Assembly: GCA_944990035.1 (NCBI GenBank) | Contig: CALYLX010000030.1 | Span: forward strand, 1 to 64,000 | Origin: Clitopilus passeckerianus | Taxonomy: Eukaryota > Basidiomycota > Agaricomycetes > Agaricales > Entolomataceae | DNA: 64,000 bases | Direction of reading: 5' to 3' | Shown: positions 1-19,853 of the stretch, in pieces | Position numbering within the stretch: position 1 is the first letter of the stretch | Layout: every line of letters starts with the position of its first letter | Translations under genes and position numbers: made by a program | The notes under the pieces: generated by a model | The model's input: only the letters and a program-made list of their open reading frames with translations | The model's database searches: none | Told to the model about the DNA's origin: nothing

Positions 1-1264
<1,264 letters not shown>

Positions 1265-1383
1265 CCACGAAGAAGGAAAGGCGCGTTGTTTGGATCCGAA
1301 GCGAGTGACAAATCATGGATCGGCATTCGAGCCTGTGCTAATTGGCTCACCAGGGTCTCCAAGTCACCACCAATTTTGCAAGC
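1265..1383. promoter_or_regulatory. Shared promoter between DHX35-like gene and YJU2
   Basis: These 119 bp separate the two divergent start codons, so both promoters must overlap here or extend into the genes. An ATTGG (CCAAT on the minus strand) lies near 1340 and a CCAAT on the plus strand near 1369. No TATA box is evident. The regulatory role is inferred from position only. Confidence 0.4.
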
Positions 1384-2340
1384 ATGTCTGAACGAAAAGG
1401 CCAGCATTCAAGCCGTATTGGAAAAATGATGCTAATAAGAGCTGAAATGTAGTCCTCAACAAGTACTTCCCCGGATTTCGATCCTGACCTTATTCCTCGG
1501 CGAAAGCAGCCCAGGAATTCGCAACAGGTCGTTCGTCTCATGGCGCCATTCTCCATGAGATGCAATACATGTGGTGAATATATATACAAGGGGAAGAAGT
1601 TCAACGCAAGGAAGGAAACTGTGGAAGGAGAGGATTACTTTGGCATCAAGATTTTCAGATTCTACATAAAATGGTACGTCCAGCACTGCTTACGGATATA
1701 TTTATGTAGTAACCTTTCTTCTAGTACATTATGCTCCGCCGAGATTACTTTCAAGACTGATCCCAAGAACACCGACTATGCTGCTGAGCATGGTGCTTCA
1801 CGAAATTTCGAGCCTTGGCGAGAAGAAGACGCTCAGCAGGAGGAGGACCGTTTGGCGAAGCTAGAGGAAGAAGAGAACAACCCAATGAAAACTCTGGAAA
1901 ACCGAACGCAGGACTCGAAACGAGAAATGGATATCCTCGACGCACTGCAGGATATCCGCGCCAGGAATGCAGGAATGAGCGGATGGGCCAGAGTGTTGAT
2001 GTAGTGGCAACCTTGGGTCAGCAGGAGGTGGAGGATGAGGAAACGGCTGAGGAAAAGCGGTTAGCGGAGGAGGATGAGAGGTTGGTGAGGGAGGTGTTTT
2101 CGAAAGTCGCTATGCCTGCTGGCCCTTCTTCGTCTGGGGAATCCTCGTCGGGGCCGGCGACTGTAACAGTCAAAAGGAAGGCAGACGACATGGAACCCTC
2201 AGTAAAAGACCTTACCTGAAGCAACTCGGACATTGCTAGGGACAAAGTCGTCCGGTATCAACCCCCAGAAGAAGGCCAAGGTGAATTCATTAGGCATTAA
2301 AGTCATGAAGAAGGCGAAGCCAAAGGTGGCTGCTGTTTGA
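1384..2340 (+). CDS. YJU2: YJU2/CWC16 spliceosome step-1 factor
   Basis: YJU2 (CCDC94 in animals) joins the Prp19-associated spliceosome and promotes the first catalytic step. The N-terminus MSERK continues after an intron as VLNKYF and [11 protein letters not shown], then [22 protein letters not shown] second CxxC pair, KCTLCSAEI, completes the zinc site across an intron at about 1673-1725. A helical acidic stretch follows ([23 protein letters not shown]). The tail is basic and ends [10 protein letters not shown]. The first intron (about 1400-1450) starts with GC rather than GT. Frame breaks sit near 1470, 1970 and 2214; the last one hides the true C-terminus, which resumes as EATRTLLG and runs to the TGA at 2338-2340. 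Identity is secure; the frame breaks look like sequence errors. Confidence 0.88.
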
Positions 2341-2411
2341 GCATTTGTATTGTAATTTGTATTTCTGTTGTACATTGTTATCATCAACTTGCACTCAACC
2401 AACTCTGGTCA

Positions 2412-3233
2412 ATGGATCCAAGGGAGGACTCAACACCCAGAGTCTCACTTAGCAGTGTTCGTGACTGGGAAAGACTCAAGCAAACTATGCCACTGTTACG
2501 AAATCGCATTTGGCAGAACTGATTGAGGAGGATCATGGTGCGGAACAGGCAGCACTGGAGGCTCATATGGCACAGGTGCGCGTTCATCTCTGCGCGTTCA
2601 TCGTTAGCTGAGGCTTTAAAAGTTCCTAGAGAAGACGTTCGCCATGGCCCAACCTAATCTTCGCGTAAATGGACAAAATTTTGAGGATATTAATTTGATG
2701 AGCAAAGTAAGAACGCGTCGTTCTTTCGTGTCGACCACTGATACTCAAAGGTGAACTCTACAACAGACATGGAAGTATTCGATGAAGCATTGGATAGACG
2801 CATATGGTCCCTCGCAGCGACGCGAATGCAGTGGCAGAAGAGGATTGCCGAGACAAGACAGAAACTGCCGAAAGAGCTTCAGGGCGTGGTCCAAGAGTTG
2901 GTTCAGGAGGAACGCGTTATGGATACAGCTGAATTAGAAGCTGCCCATTCAGATGGGGACGATCCTATGGATGAAGATAAAGGTATGTTTTTCTTACCCT
3001 TCAGGCACACAAGTGAAGCTCATTATTCGGTCAGCACCACCAGTTCGGTATCAGGAAATAACGGATACATTCCAGCAAACTATCGCTCTGGGTGAAGAGC
3101 TAGAGCAGGTACGTCGTATACATATAGTTACACAGGGCTACGCTCAAAAGTTTTGCAGACGATACCCAACCAAGAGGAACGGGCTCAGAGAGTGACCAAG
3201 GTCGAGGAAGAGGTTCACGCACTCAAACCATGA
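2412..3233 (+). CDS. MIS14: Kinetochore subunit Mis14/Nsl1 (MIS12 complex)
   Basis: This is a probable subunit of the Mis12/MIND complex, which links the inner kinetochore to Ndc80. The diagnostic segment is FDEALDRRIWSLAATRMQW (about 2778-2835), the Mis14 family signature, followed by IAETRQKLPKEL. The N-terminal part (DSTPRVSLSSVRDWERL, then SHLAELIEEDHG) and the exon AQPNLRVNGQNFEDINLMS precede it. The C-terminus is a predicted coiled coil (TDTFQQTIALGEELEQ, EERAQRVTKVEEEV) ending in HALKP. Four introns are needed. One frame break near 2485 (CAAACTATGCC) separates the first two conserved stretches and is consistent with a missing base. It follows YJU2 in the same direction after 71 bp. The family call is based on the signature only. 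Confidence 0.8.
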
Positions 3234-3262
3234 GCAGGGGGAAAGCGGATAGCATTGACATT

Positions 3263-4103
3263 TTATGAACCTCGGAAGCCTCCTCTTCCACCCCTTCCCC
3301 CCTCCCCTCGGCTGAAACCACCGCCGAAACCACCCCTTCCTCCACCACGACCGCGGTCTCCCCAAAGCCACCTCTCGATCCACCACGACCACCGGCACCA
3401 CCTCTCGAGAATCCTCTTCCACCTGGCGCTCCTCGTCCTCTGGGTCCACCCCTTCCACCGCCCGGTGCACCCCGACCTCGTTTTTCTGGAGGGAAAAGAA
3501 GTTGTCAGATCAAGAAACGCATATAGTGATTCGGAAATCTTACTGATACCTGTAACACATATTTTGGTTAATTAATGGATCCCAAATGTAAATTAGTGTA
3601 GACATACCAACGACTTTTGGTTTAGGCAAAAACCGCTCGATGGGGAGAAGTTTGTCTCCTCCGATGTAAACTTTGTCGCCCTTTTTGAAGCTGCTTGCGA
3701 CCATTCCTTCGTTCATTTTTATGGAAAAGTAGACCTCATTGATAGGCCCTAGAATCTCGTCGACTTTACCTATCTGAGATTTGTTTTGGAGATATATGGG
3801 TGCGTTGAAGTAGGGGACCTTGTCGGGCATGAGTGAGGAGCAGAGCATTTGTTCTTCTACTGCATGCATGAATGAACCCATTTCTGTACGTCTTATGTTA
3901 GTTTTCGACGAGATGAACTGGATAGGGATTGTGAACACACCGAGTACTTGATCTGGAGGACCAAAATCCCGTTGTTGAAATCCTCCTCGACCACCACCGC
4001 GGCCTATTAAAATTGTTCAGCCATAGGAACTTTTAGGACGACTGAAAGACCAACTAAAGCCACCTCCTCGACCTCCTCCGCGACCAAAAGAACCTCGACT
4101 CAT
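3263..4103 (-). CDS. GAR1: H/ACA snoRNP protein GAR1
   Basis: GAR1 is a core protein of H/ACA small nucleolar RNPs, which pseudouridylate rRNA, and acts in the nucleolus. From 4103 leftwards the protein starts [14 protein letters not shown] (first glycine-arginine-rich domain). The conserved core follows: [44 protein letters not shown], then [17 protein letters not shown] long RGG tail ends GGFRGS at the TAA at 3263-3265. The two RGG domains flanking one core are the classic GAR1 layout. Introns fall near 4020-4055, 3893-3943 and 3497-3618. A one-base deletion in a G run near 3360 breaks the frame inside the RGG tail; the RGG pattern continues in the shifted frame up to the stop. Confidence 0.92.
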
Positions 4104-4260
4104 TGTGATTTCGCTTGGGACTGTAGGGGTCGACGGCGGAGGAAAAATCTTATTTTGGGTTGTTTTCGTCTCTGTCCTGTGAATCTTGGCAATCGCTATA
4201 GCCGGTGCAGCGTAAATACATCCTCAAGTAATTCAATTTCAATGTCTGCTGTTACCTGCA

Positions 4261-8143
<3,883 letters not shown>

Positions 8144-8254
8144 TTAATCATCCAAACCAAGAGCTATACATACATTGGAATGTAAAACAAACATTAATAG
8201 GATAGGCATTGTCCACTGTCCACAAACGTGTCTGGGGGGTCATGAAATCGAGTA

Positions 8255-10552
8255 TTAGAACCATTTAGTGGGGTTGAAGCCCAGGTTATTGAAAATATCT
8301 CTGACACTGTCAGGAACGAAGGTCAGTGCAGTGATGGTTTGGAGTTTCACAGGAGAGCCGATGTGTTCAAAGCTTGAGGGGTCATTTAGTTGAAGCGGAA
8401 TAACAACAGCGAAGTAAACTCACGTGTAGCTGGGTTTTCCGTCTATCATAACTTCCAAGGTCAATGTCGGGGTCTCAGTCTTTGTGTTGACCTCCAAAGT
8501 TGCCCTGTAAGCGGCGTCAGTGGTTGCGTACAACAGACCAGAAGAGAGCTACCATTTGTGATTACCGGTGGCGATGTACTTTTGTACCCTTTCGTAAGGA
8601 ATCTCCTCCTTGATATGACCGACTTCGAGTGTAGTTTCGTTGATGATGGTCCTCGTTTTCTCAAATGTGGCTTTACTACGTAGATTCAGGGTGCGAATGA
8701 AGGGAATGTAGAACATATTGAGAGGGCTAGTCGAGAACTCCCAGACAGGGTGAAGGCCCTGCTTCGGGCTTGGGAATTCAATTGCAGCGAATTCGTGTCG
8801 GTCTCCAGAGAGGATGATGACATTAGGGACGGTCTGCATTGCATCAAGGATGGCTTGTCTCTCCTCGGGATAGCCAGCCCAGGAGTCGAATTGGGCATCG
8901 GCACCCCAGAGTGAGGTAAAGGGTACTGAGGATACGACGAATTTGTAGACGGCGGTGGTGTTCACTCTGGCGAGCCATTGGTTGAAAGCTGCAAGTTGAG
9001 TGCCGCCAAGCATGGTGTGCTCCTCAGAACCCCTCTCGGTGCGGTGTCTACGTGTATCCCACACAAAGTATGCGACGTCGCCGTATGAAAAATCGTAGTA
9101 GTGTTCGCCGGGCGTGATAGAGTCGTAATTGGCGTCAGAGTTGTACGTGGTGAATGCGCTTGAGGCATTTTGGAAAGGAGGTTTTGAATCGTTACTTGCG
9201 CCAACGTAGTCGTTTTTGAACTAGATGGGCGATCAATGCTATGAATAGGAGGAGCAGTATGCATGCTTACTTCGTGATCGTCATATGCATGGAAGATAGC
9301 TGGTGAAGGTGCTCAGGAAACGAGCTCAATTATAATTTGAGGTGAACTTACGCAATTGTTCATAAACCTTGCGGAAGCTAGGACTGTTGTAGTTGCGGCG
9401 ATAGAGTCTTCTATAAGCCTCCTTATCGTCTCCATAATAGTATGGGACATCTGCATAGATGAAGTCTCCAAGGAAAAGCAAGAATTCAACGGGTGGGCGA
9501 TATGTGACCTCGGTGATAGGTTCGCTGCGGTTGATAACATCTGCATCGTTCGGTGTAGCGTTTGAAGGCGTGACGGGCGCTGACTCGATCTTCTGAACGA
9601 CGGATGTCTTCAAGTACTCAGAGATCAGTTTGAAGCCTTTGATGTCATCCTTGGCAAAGGGAGACGTCCATGGGAACCCAGGGATGATGCACGAGGTCGA
9701 TATAAACCTGAAGTGGTTTCCTGTTGAAAGACGAGGGTCTGGGAAGGTGCGGAACTTGATGGGAGAAGGGGGATAGGGAGGACGATACGTTCTCGGTCCG
9801 CCAATAGATCTATGGAGACTATCAGAATTGGAGAACATACAGCTAGGGTTTAACTTACACTCATAAGTTGTATTTGGCCACAAGCCAGAAAGTCGAGTCG
9901 TGCTAACCCAATCGTTCTCAGCATCCGAAGTCAAAACCGGACCGTCTACCCATGCCAGTTGGTCTGCAGCCGCATCCCGGTAAAGAATACGATAGGCGAA
10001 TGCCTCTGTTGAATTCACAGGTGGAGGATACCGGCTGACGATTTTGACGCTATCGGGATAGACAGCTCCAACACGCGTGAATTGGACGTCAGCGGCGGGG
10101 CTGAAGTGTGGTGCCGCAACGAAGTCAACAATGACGGCGAATGCGAGGGTGTTGAGCGCAACGCTAAACCAACGTAGAGTTCTTGAGCGCGTTGGGAGAG
10201 TGAAGAGGACGGTCGTGAGGGGTTCCAGCTTGCTTGCCGGTTCCTGTGTATCAGACTGTCAGTTGAAACGCGATAAGCTTCGGTGTAAAGCCCAGTGTCA
10301 CCTTTGGCAATGTAATGCCTTTTCTTCGAGCTTTACCTCCGCCTCTGAAGGCTTTGGATACAGGAAGAAAGACGATAGTAGGTATGAGCCATATAGCGGA
10401 GGCAATACAAGCTTGACCAAACTAGTTGGGATCTAGTTGAACGTCAGTGACTGCCTGTTGGCTGCAGTACGCAACGAGCTCACAACTCTTAGAAATATGA
10501 GTACAGTTATACGAAATAACGTTGATAAGATGGTAGGAATATAATAGAGCAT
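8255..10552 (-). CDS. PhoD-like metallophosphatase with N-terminal membrane segments
   Basis: This is a PhoD/alkaline-phosphatase-D family phosphoesterase, expected to cleave phosphate mono- or diesters using metal ions. Reading from 10552, two or three hydrophobic segments come first (LYYIPTILSTLFRITVLIF; IASAIWLIPTIVFLPV; VALNTLAFAVIVDFVAAPHF). A fibronectin-like N-domain (PNTTYE) follows. The metal-site motifs are FLLFLGDFIYADVPYYYG (about 9450), HAYDDHE (about 9270), AYFVWDTRRHRT (about 9050) and LSGDRHEFAA (about 8790). The C-terminus is FNPTKWF. Several 50-60 bp introns interrupt it; the frame is otherwise clean. The membrane segments suggest an enzyme anchored in a secretory or vacuolar membrane. 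Its start is only 19 bp from the stop of SKT5. Substrate is unknown. Confidence 0.85.
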
Positions 10553-10571
10553 GATGGTCGTGTATTAACAT

Positions 10572-12773
10572 TCAACAGATTACACATTCGTCCTTTGCCT
10601 GTTGGCGCGTGGGCCTCGCAACATTCCCCCGTTTGTTCCCCATTTGCTTCATCTCCGTAAGTCGGTTCATCGCTCGTTTATTCCCTTGCGCTGTTATATG
10701 TTAGTACTATAATAATCGACAATGCAAATAAAAAACAAACCTGCTGCTCTCATATACCATCGTTTAGCAAATTCAACGTCTTGCTTGATTCCAATTCCAA
10801 CCTCCGCGTAATATCCTACAGCGTATTCGGCCTTGCTCAGCCCTTTGTTTGCTGCTCTTCTTGCCCACAAATACGCCTCCGAGTCGCTCTGCTTCAACAC
10901 TCCTTCACTTCCTGTCAAATACCAGCCGCTCAACGCCAGTTCTGCTTCAGGGTCACCCTTCTCCGCTGCCTTCGTGTACCAAGCAATTGACCGGCGTGGA
11001 TCAACAGGGCATGCCAGTGAACCATACTCATAACACTGGCCGAGTTTATACTGTGAGGGTGTATAGCCCAGCTGTGCAGCTTGTGTGAACAACGTCTTTG
11101 CGTAGACGGGGTCGTAAGGCACCAATGACGGATCCTGAGACTCGTACAAAAGTGCAAGTTCGTGAAGGGCGTGGGGGTTCTCCGTGTCAGCTTGCTCTGC
11201 TGCCCTCCTCAACCAACTGATGGCCTCCCTCGGATTCTTCTGTTCCTCTAACAGGCCGCGAAGCTGAATCATACCTAGCTTGTACATTGCAGCCGTGTCC
11301 CCCAACGAGGCAGCTTTTCGGTAGAAAGCAGCCGCTCTACTTGGCTCCTTTCTCGTCCCAGCTCCAATTTCGTTGCAGACAGCCACGCGATAGCACGCAG
11401 CAGCATGATTCTGCTTGGCTGCTTGCAGATAGAGATGATAAGCTCGTTCATGATCGACTTGCAAACCGAGAGCACCGGTCCCGTGACAATTGGCAAGGAA
11501 GAACTGAGCCTCGTCGTATGGCTCTCCTTGAGTAGCCAGCCGGCGTACGACTTTGAGTGATTCCTGGATGAGAACCTCGCTGTATTTCTTGGCGGTACGC
11601 TGGTCCTTTGCGGTGGAACGGATGTGTCGAGCAGCATCAATGAGATATTTGGCGTAGAGGAAGTGGGCTTCGGGATCGGGATCGGCTTTGATACGATGTC
11701 TATATTGTTCGATATATTCTTTGGTATAAGGAGGGGCACTCAGATCGACGGCTTTGCTCTTGTTAGTAGATGGAACAACAGAGACAGATGTTTCAGCTCT
11801 AGGGAGGGCAGGACGGAGCTGGTCATAACCTTGAGGTTGAGGCGGTGGTGTCGGTCGATGTCCTGCATAAGGATTTCCAGACGGACCTGCACTGTAAGGT
11901 GCAGTGAAGTTAGAAGAGGGTGACGATCGCACGCTCTCCGCATAACCCTGATTCGGGGGGTAATAATTGGAGTTTGATTGACCAGGTGGCGGACCCTGGT
12001 GAGCACCTGGCGGAGGGCCCATGCCTAGAACATTGGATGCAGCAGCGTAAAGAGGGTTGTATTCATTGCGAATGGGAGGGGGAGGTTGCCAAGCTTGTGG
12101 TGGAGGGAATTGGTTCTGCGAATTTGGGAAACCAATGCTTTCTGGGGAATTGTAACCACTATGGCGCTCTTCGACAGAATATGTGCTGGCTCGGTCGGAT
12201 CCATGAAGGCTGCCATGATGACTAGTTCGATTTCCATCTGTGTACATCGACGCATTGTCGTGCATGTTATTGCCACCATTGGGATGATAGTAGCCCTGTG
12301 GTGCATAGCCGGAATTCTGATTTGACGGCAATGTTGCACTACGAAGTTGCTGGTGACCATGGGGAAGCCGTGAAGCGTTTTGGTACGATCTCATTGACAT
12401 GGATGAGGCAGCTCTAGCAATGGGCTCATTTGAGGGATGAGTGGGGAGTGCAAGGTTTGGCTGAGATCCTCCTGGCTCGTTGAGGCTCATCGCTGAGAAA
12501 TGGTGAAGAGAGGCTACTGGGTCTACTGGGGAGTCTACATCGTCGTATTGAGGTGGTTGGTCGTAGGCTAAGGAGACAAAATCGTCGTCCTCTTCGTGTG
12601 ATGATGCCATGGATGCGGCTGCTGCTCACAAAACGTTGACGATTTGTTACGAACTTAAGACAAAAAATCAGCTCACATGGGGCCTGGCTGTTCACTGATA
12701 TTGCTGGCACTGAACCGTCGTGTTGGAGACGATGAGGACGGATATCGTGACCAGCAGGATTGACGTTGGACAT
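10572..12773 (-). CDS. SKT5: Skt5/Chs4-type chitin synthase activator with SEL1 repeats
   Basis: Skt5/Chs4 activates and anchors chitin synthase III at growth and septation sites. From 12773 the protein starts MSNVNPAGHDIRPHR, with an intron at about 12614-12676 joining in frame to the long exon. About 290 residues of low-complexity sequence rich in Q, P, N and S follow. Then come tandem SEL1 repeats, each about 36 residues (for example AQFFLANCHGTGALG, AMYKLGMIQLRGLL, SQYKLGQCYEYGSL, AEYAVGYYAEVGIG). The last exon (after the intron at about 10690-10740) ends DECVIC. CVIC fits a CaaX prenylation motif, as in yeast Chs4, so membrane attachment by farnesylation is likely. The frame is clean. 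Only 57 bp separate its start from the stop of the next upstream gene. Confidence 0.9.
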
Positions 12774-12830
12774 GGCAGTGGTGGTAGTACTTGGTGACGG
12801 TCGTATGTGGGAATTTATTGCTTGTAACGA

Positions 12831-15100
12831 CTAAGTCCAGTTCCATACTTCAATAACTCTTTCTATTCGATGCCGCTCTAAACCCTTCTCTGTACGCCGT
12901 AGCTTCACGACAACCTGCTTTCGCGTCTTAACATCTGCAGTTCCTTCCTCGTCCGAAACAAATGGTGGCTCATCCAGCCAACTCTCCTCCCAGCTCGATT
13001 CCTCGTCCTCGTGCTTCAAAGGCCGCCGTGCCTTCTCCTTTCTCGGCTCGATCTCCTCGTGTCTCTCCACCACCTTGTCCCATTGTCGGGGTTTAAAGTG
13101 CTTAAAGGTCCCGGATTCTTCTGTCAGGGCGGGGGAGGCGGATGTGCGTTTCCTCTTTGTCCCATTCATTGGTTTGCGAGCAGGGGGCGCCGAACACTCA
13201 TCGTCGCTCGGCGCTCCTGCCGCGTGCCGCAAACGCCAACGCAATTCTCTTGCTAGGGCTGGTGGATCCTTAACCTTATCGTAGGGAATTTGATCCTTCA
13301 GCTCCTTTTTCCCCGCTTCACTGCCCGCTTCCAGGGTTCGCACCTCCGACATTAGGAAGTTCATCAACGCGTCCAGAGATTCCATTTGTCGGGGTGAGGG
13401 CGTCCAGTCTTGGTTTGTCTTCATATCATGCAAGATATGATCGGCCACATACCAGCATAGCCTGTTTGTCCCCATAAGTTATCAAGAAACCATTGTGGTC
13501 TACATGCCTACTCACTTCGAGAACATCGGGAATCGGAATTTCTTGGGTACATGTGTCGCAATCTCAATATTCCGCACTTTCAGCTCTGTACCAGAAGTCA
13601 GGACGGTTAAGTTGGATCAGGCTATCAAGGGAACATACGAGTTGCAACACTATATGAATGAAGGAAATTTCCTCCAAAGACTAACGTGTCGATTGGGGTA
13701 TGCTAAGGGGAAGCGTCGGCAGGACTTTCCAGAGTAGACCATAGTCAGAACTCACGACAGCATGTATCCACCCAGTTGGTATTATCATCGTATTGCCTGC
13801 CGTCAACTCCACTTTATACACCTCGTCGACCAGATCTCCCAGCCAAGTATGATTTTGCATCTCTGTTCCTGACCATCGTTCATAGGCCGCCAAATTCTCG
13901 GGAGTGGGCCGAATGAAGAAGAAAACCTGCCAGCGATGTTCAGCACAAGCCCTGCTGGGATCTGGGGACCGCCGCCTACCTTGGAGCCCTTCACAATGTG
14001 GTAGTAAACGGACGAGCCTGCAAAGTCGATATGCCAGTCCTAGATTACAGTGAGCGGATAAGGATCATTTCGAGGTTAGAGCGACGTACCGTCCAGGCAT
14101 TGGCTACACCCATGAGACAGTACAATTGGACCTTCGGGTACAAATGTCCCTTCCCCTTTTTGGCTGGAGGCCAGTAATTCTCCACCCAATCAAGATCTCT
14201 GACCAGCTGGGGTGGTTTAATGATGTCGCCGAGTTTTGTACCAGTCACTTCAAGGGAGATGACGTTCAGTATCTTCTCTCGGGTAGGGGGGTCTTGCTTT
14301 ATGTATTCATTCCATTTGCCTAGGGTCCATCCAGGAGAGGTAGACTGCGATGCAACATCTCAAGGTGTTGTAAGGTCGGATTCGACAATGCCATCTCAGA
14401 TTGCGTGACATACCTATAACCTCAAGAGGAGTATCTGCTCCGACTAGTTCAGTGACATCGGCGACACTAAAATCACTGGTCGGCATCTCCATGCCTAAGC
14501 CTTCTGGGCTTTCTATTACTATGGGCTCTGTCATGGCAAACACATCGTCTTCTAACCACTTCAAGCTAACGTCTTCGCCTTTGAGTCGTCGAAATGGGTC
14601 GCTTTTAATTGGCTTCTGTTCAATGACGCGCAGCCATCGGTGGGGGTCAGATTCGCGTCCCGAGTTGAGGTTCACATAATCACGTTGAATTCGTTTTCTG
14701 ACGGACTTGCGTACGGGTGGTTTAAAAGTGATCCTGAGGGTGGCGTCGTTGGTCATGCAAGGGTCACAGTACCTGGAGGCGGAGCGGTGAATAAAATGCG
14801 GAGAAATTGGAGCGCAAATACGAATAGGAAACGTCAAACTCACCACTTGTTCACGGTTTCTACATCAACACCTTTTCCAACGCACTCCCAATGATACCAA
14901 ACACGACATCGATCACACATTATCCAGCTTACTTTTGCAGAACTATCCATGTCTGAAGCACTAGGGTCACAAGCTGGGCATGCTTCTTTATCGGTTTTGG
15001 ATGGTCCTGGGTCAGCCGGAGCAAGTGTATCGGATGTTGAGGGCGTAGAACTCTTTTTCTGAGCACCGTTTTGCACTGTCTGTCGCCTGCTTCTTGCCAT
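12831..15100 (-). CDS. PHD finger - JmjC histone demethylase (JHDM1/KDM2 type)
   Basis: This is a probable 2-oxoglutarate- and Fe(II)-dependent lysine demethylase acting on histone H3. From 15100 the protein starts [16 protein letters not shown] finger follows, [22 protein letters not shown], completed by YCDPC after an intron. The JmjC domain holds the iron ligands: [14 protein letters not shown] (HxD, about 14030) and the distal histidine in [11 protein letters not shown] (about 13760-13850, split by an intron). The segment NFLHSYNVATQLRVREIE is characteristic of the KDM2/JHDM1 group. The C-terminal exon (12831-13475) is charged and basic with probable nuclear signals (NGTKRKRTS). No CXXC, F-box or LRR domain is seen, so the layout resembles fungal Jhd1 rather than animal KDM2. 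The H3K36 preference is inferred from the family only. Confidence 0.87.
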
Positions 15101-15318
15101 GGTATGTAGTCTAAAGAGCTGCTCGTCGTTGACAACTGTGAACGTTCAGTCACTCAACCTTTCAAACTCAGCCGACGCTTCGCCTGATTTGGCAATTAGG
15201 CGCTCAAAGTTGCAGTGAACTGGTATAGGAAGCGAGAGCAGTACAGTATAGATACACACAAGTCGTACAAGCAAAGCAGGTCGTAAGTAGCAGTAGTCTA
15301 AAAGGATTGAGGAATAAT

Positions 15319-19672
<4,354 letters not shown>

Positions 19673-19853
19673 CCTGTTTCGTGAATAGCTGCGTGACAAG
19701 ACGCGTTCTGTGACGTGACGCGAGTGAGGCGGGCAAACAAAGCCAAGCGAATTGAGCTTATTTGGTTGTGACATTGATGGCAAATAGGTGTCAACGGTAA
19801 CTACCTAGAGCGTAAGTCCTCAAGGCTGCTAATTCTGTCTGTAGCCTGCCCGG
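19673..19853. promoter_or_regulatory. Shared intergenic promoter of SMC3 and class V myosin
   Basis: These 181 bp lie between divergent start codons. A near-palindromic run with repeated GTGACG/GTGACA (about 19690-19725; CGTGACGCGAG on the plus strand) is visible. It resembles MCB/ACGCG-type cell-cycle elements (ACGCG at about 19703 and 19717), which would suit a cohesin gene. This is a pattern match by eye, not a demonstrated site. Confidence 0.35.

Noticed and set aside
3263..3480. Tandem DNA repeat
   Set aside because: The periodicity is the glycine-arginine codon repeat of the GAR1 tail, not an independent repeat.
3255..3575. Proline- and histidine-rich open frame on the plus strand
   Set aside because: It is the antisense of the RGG tail of GAR1; the codon pattern is explained by the minus-strand gene.
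14045..14850. Separate small open frames on both strands
   Set aside because: The minus-strand ones are exons of the JmjC gene; the plus-strand ones are their shadows.
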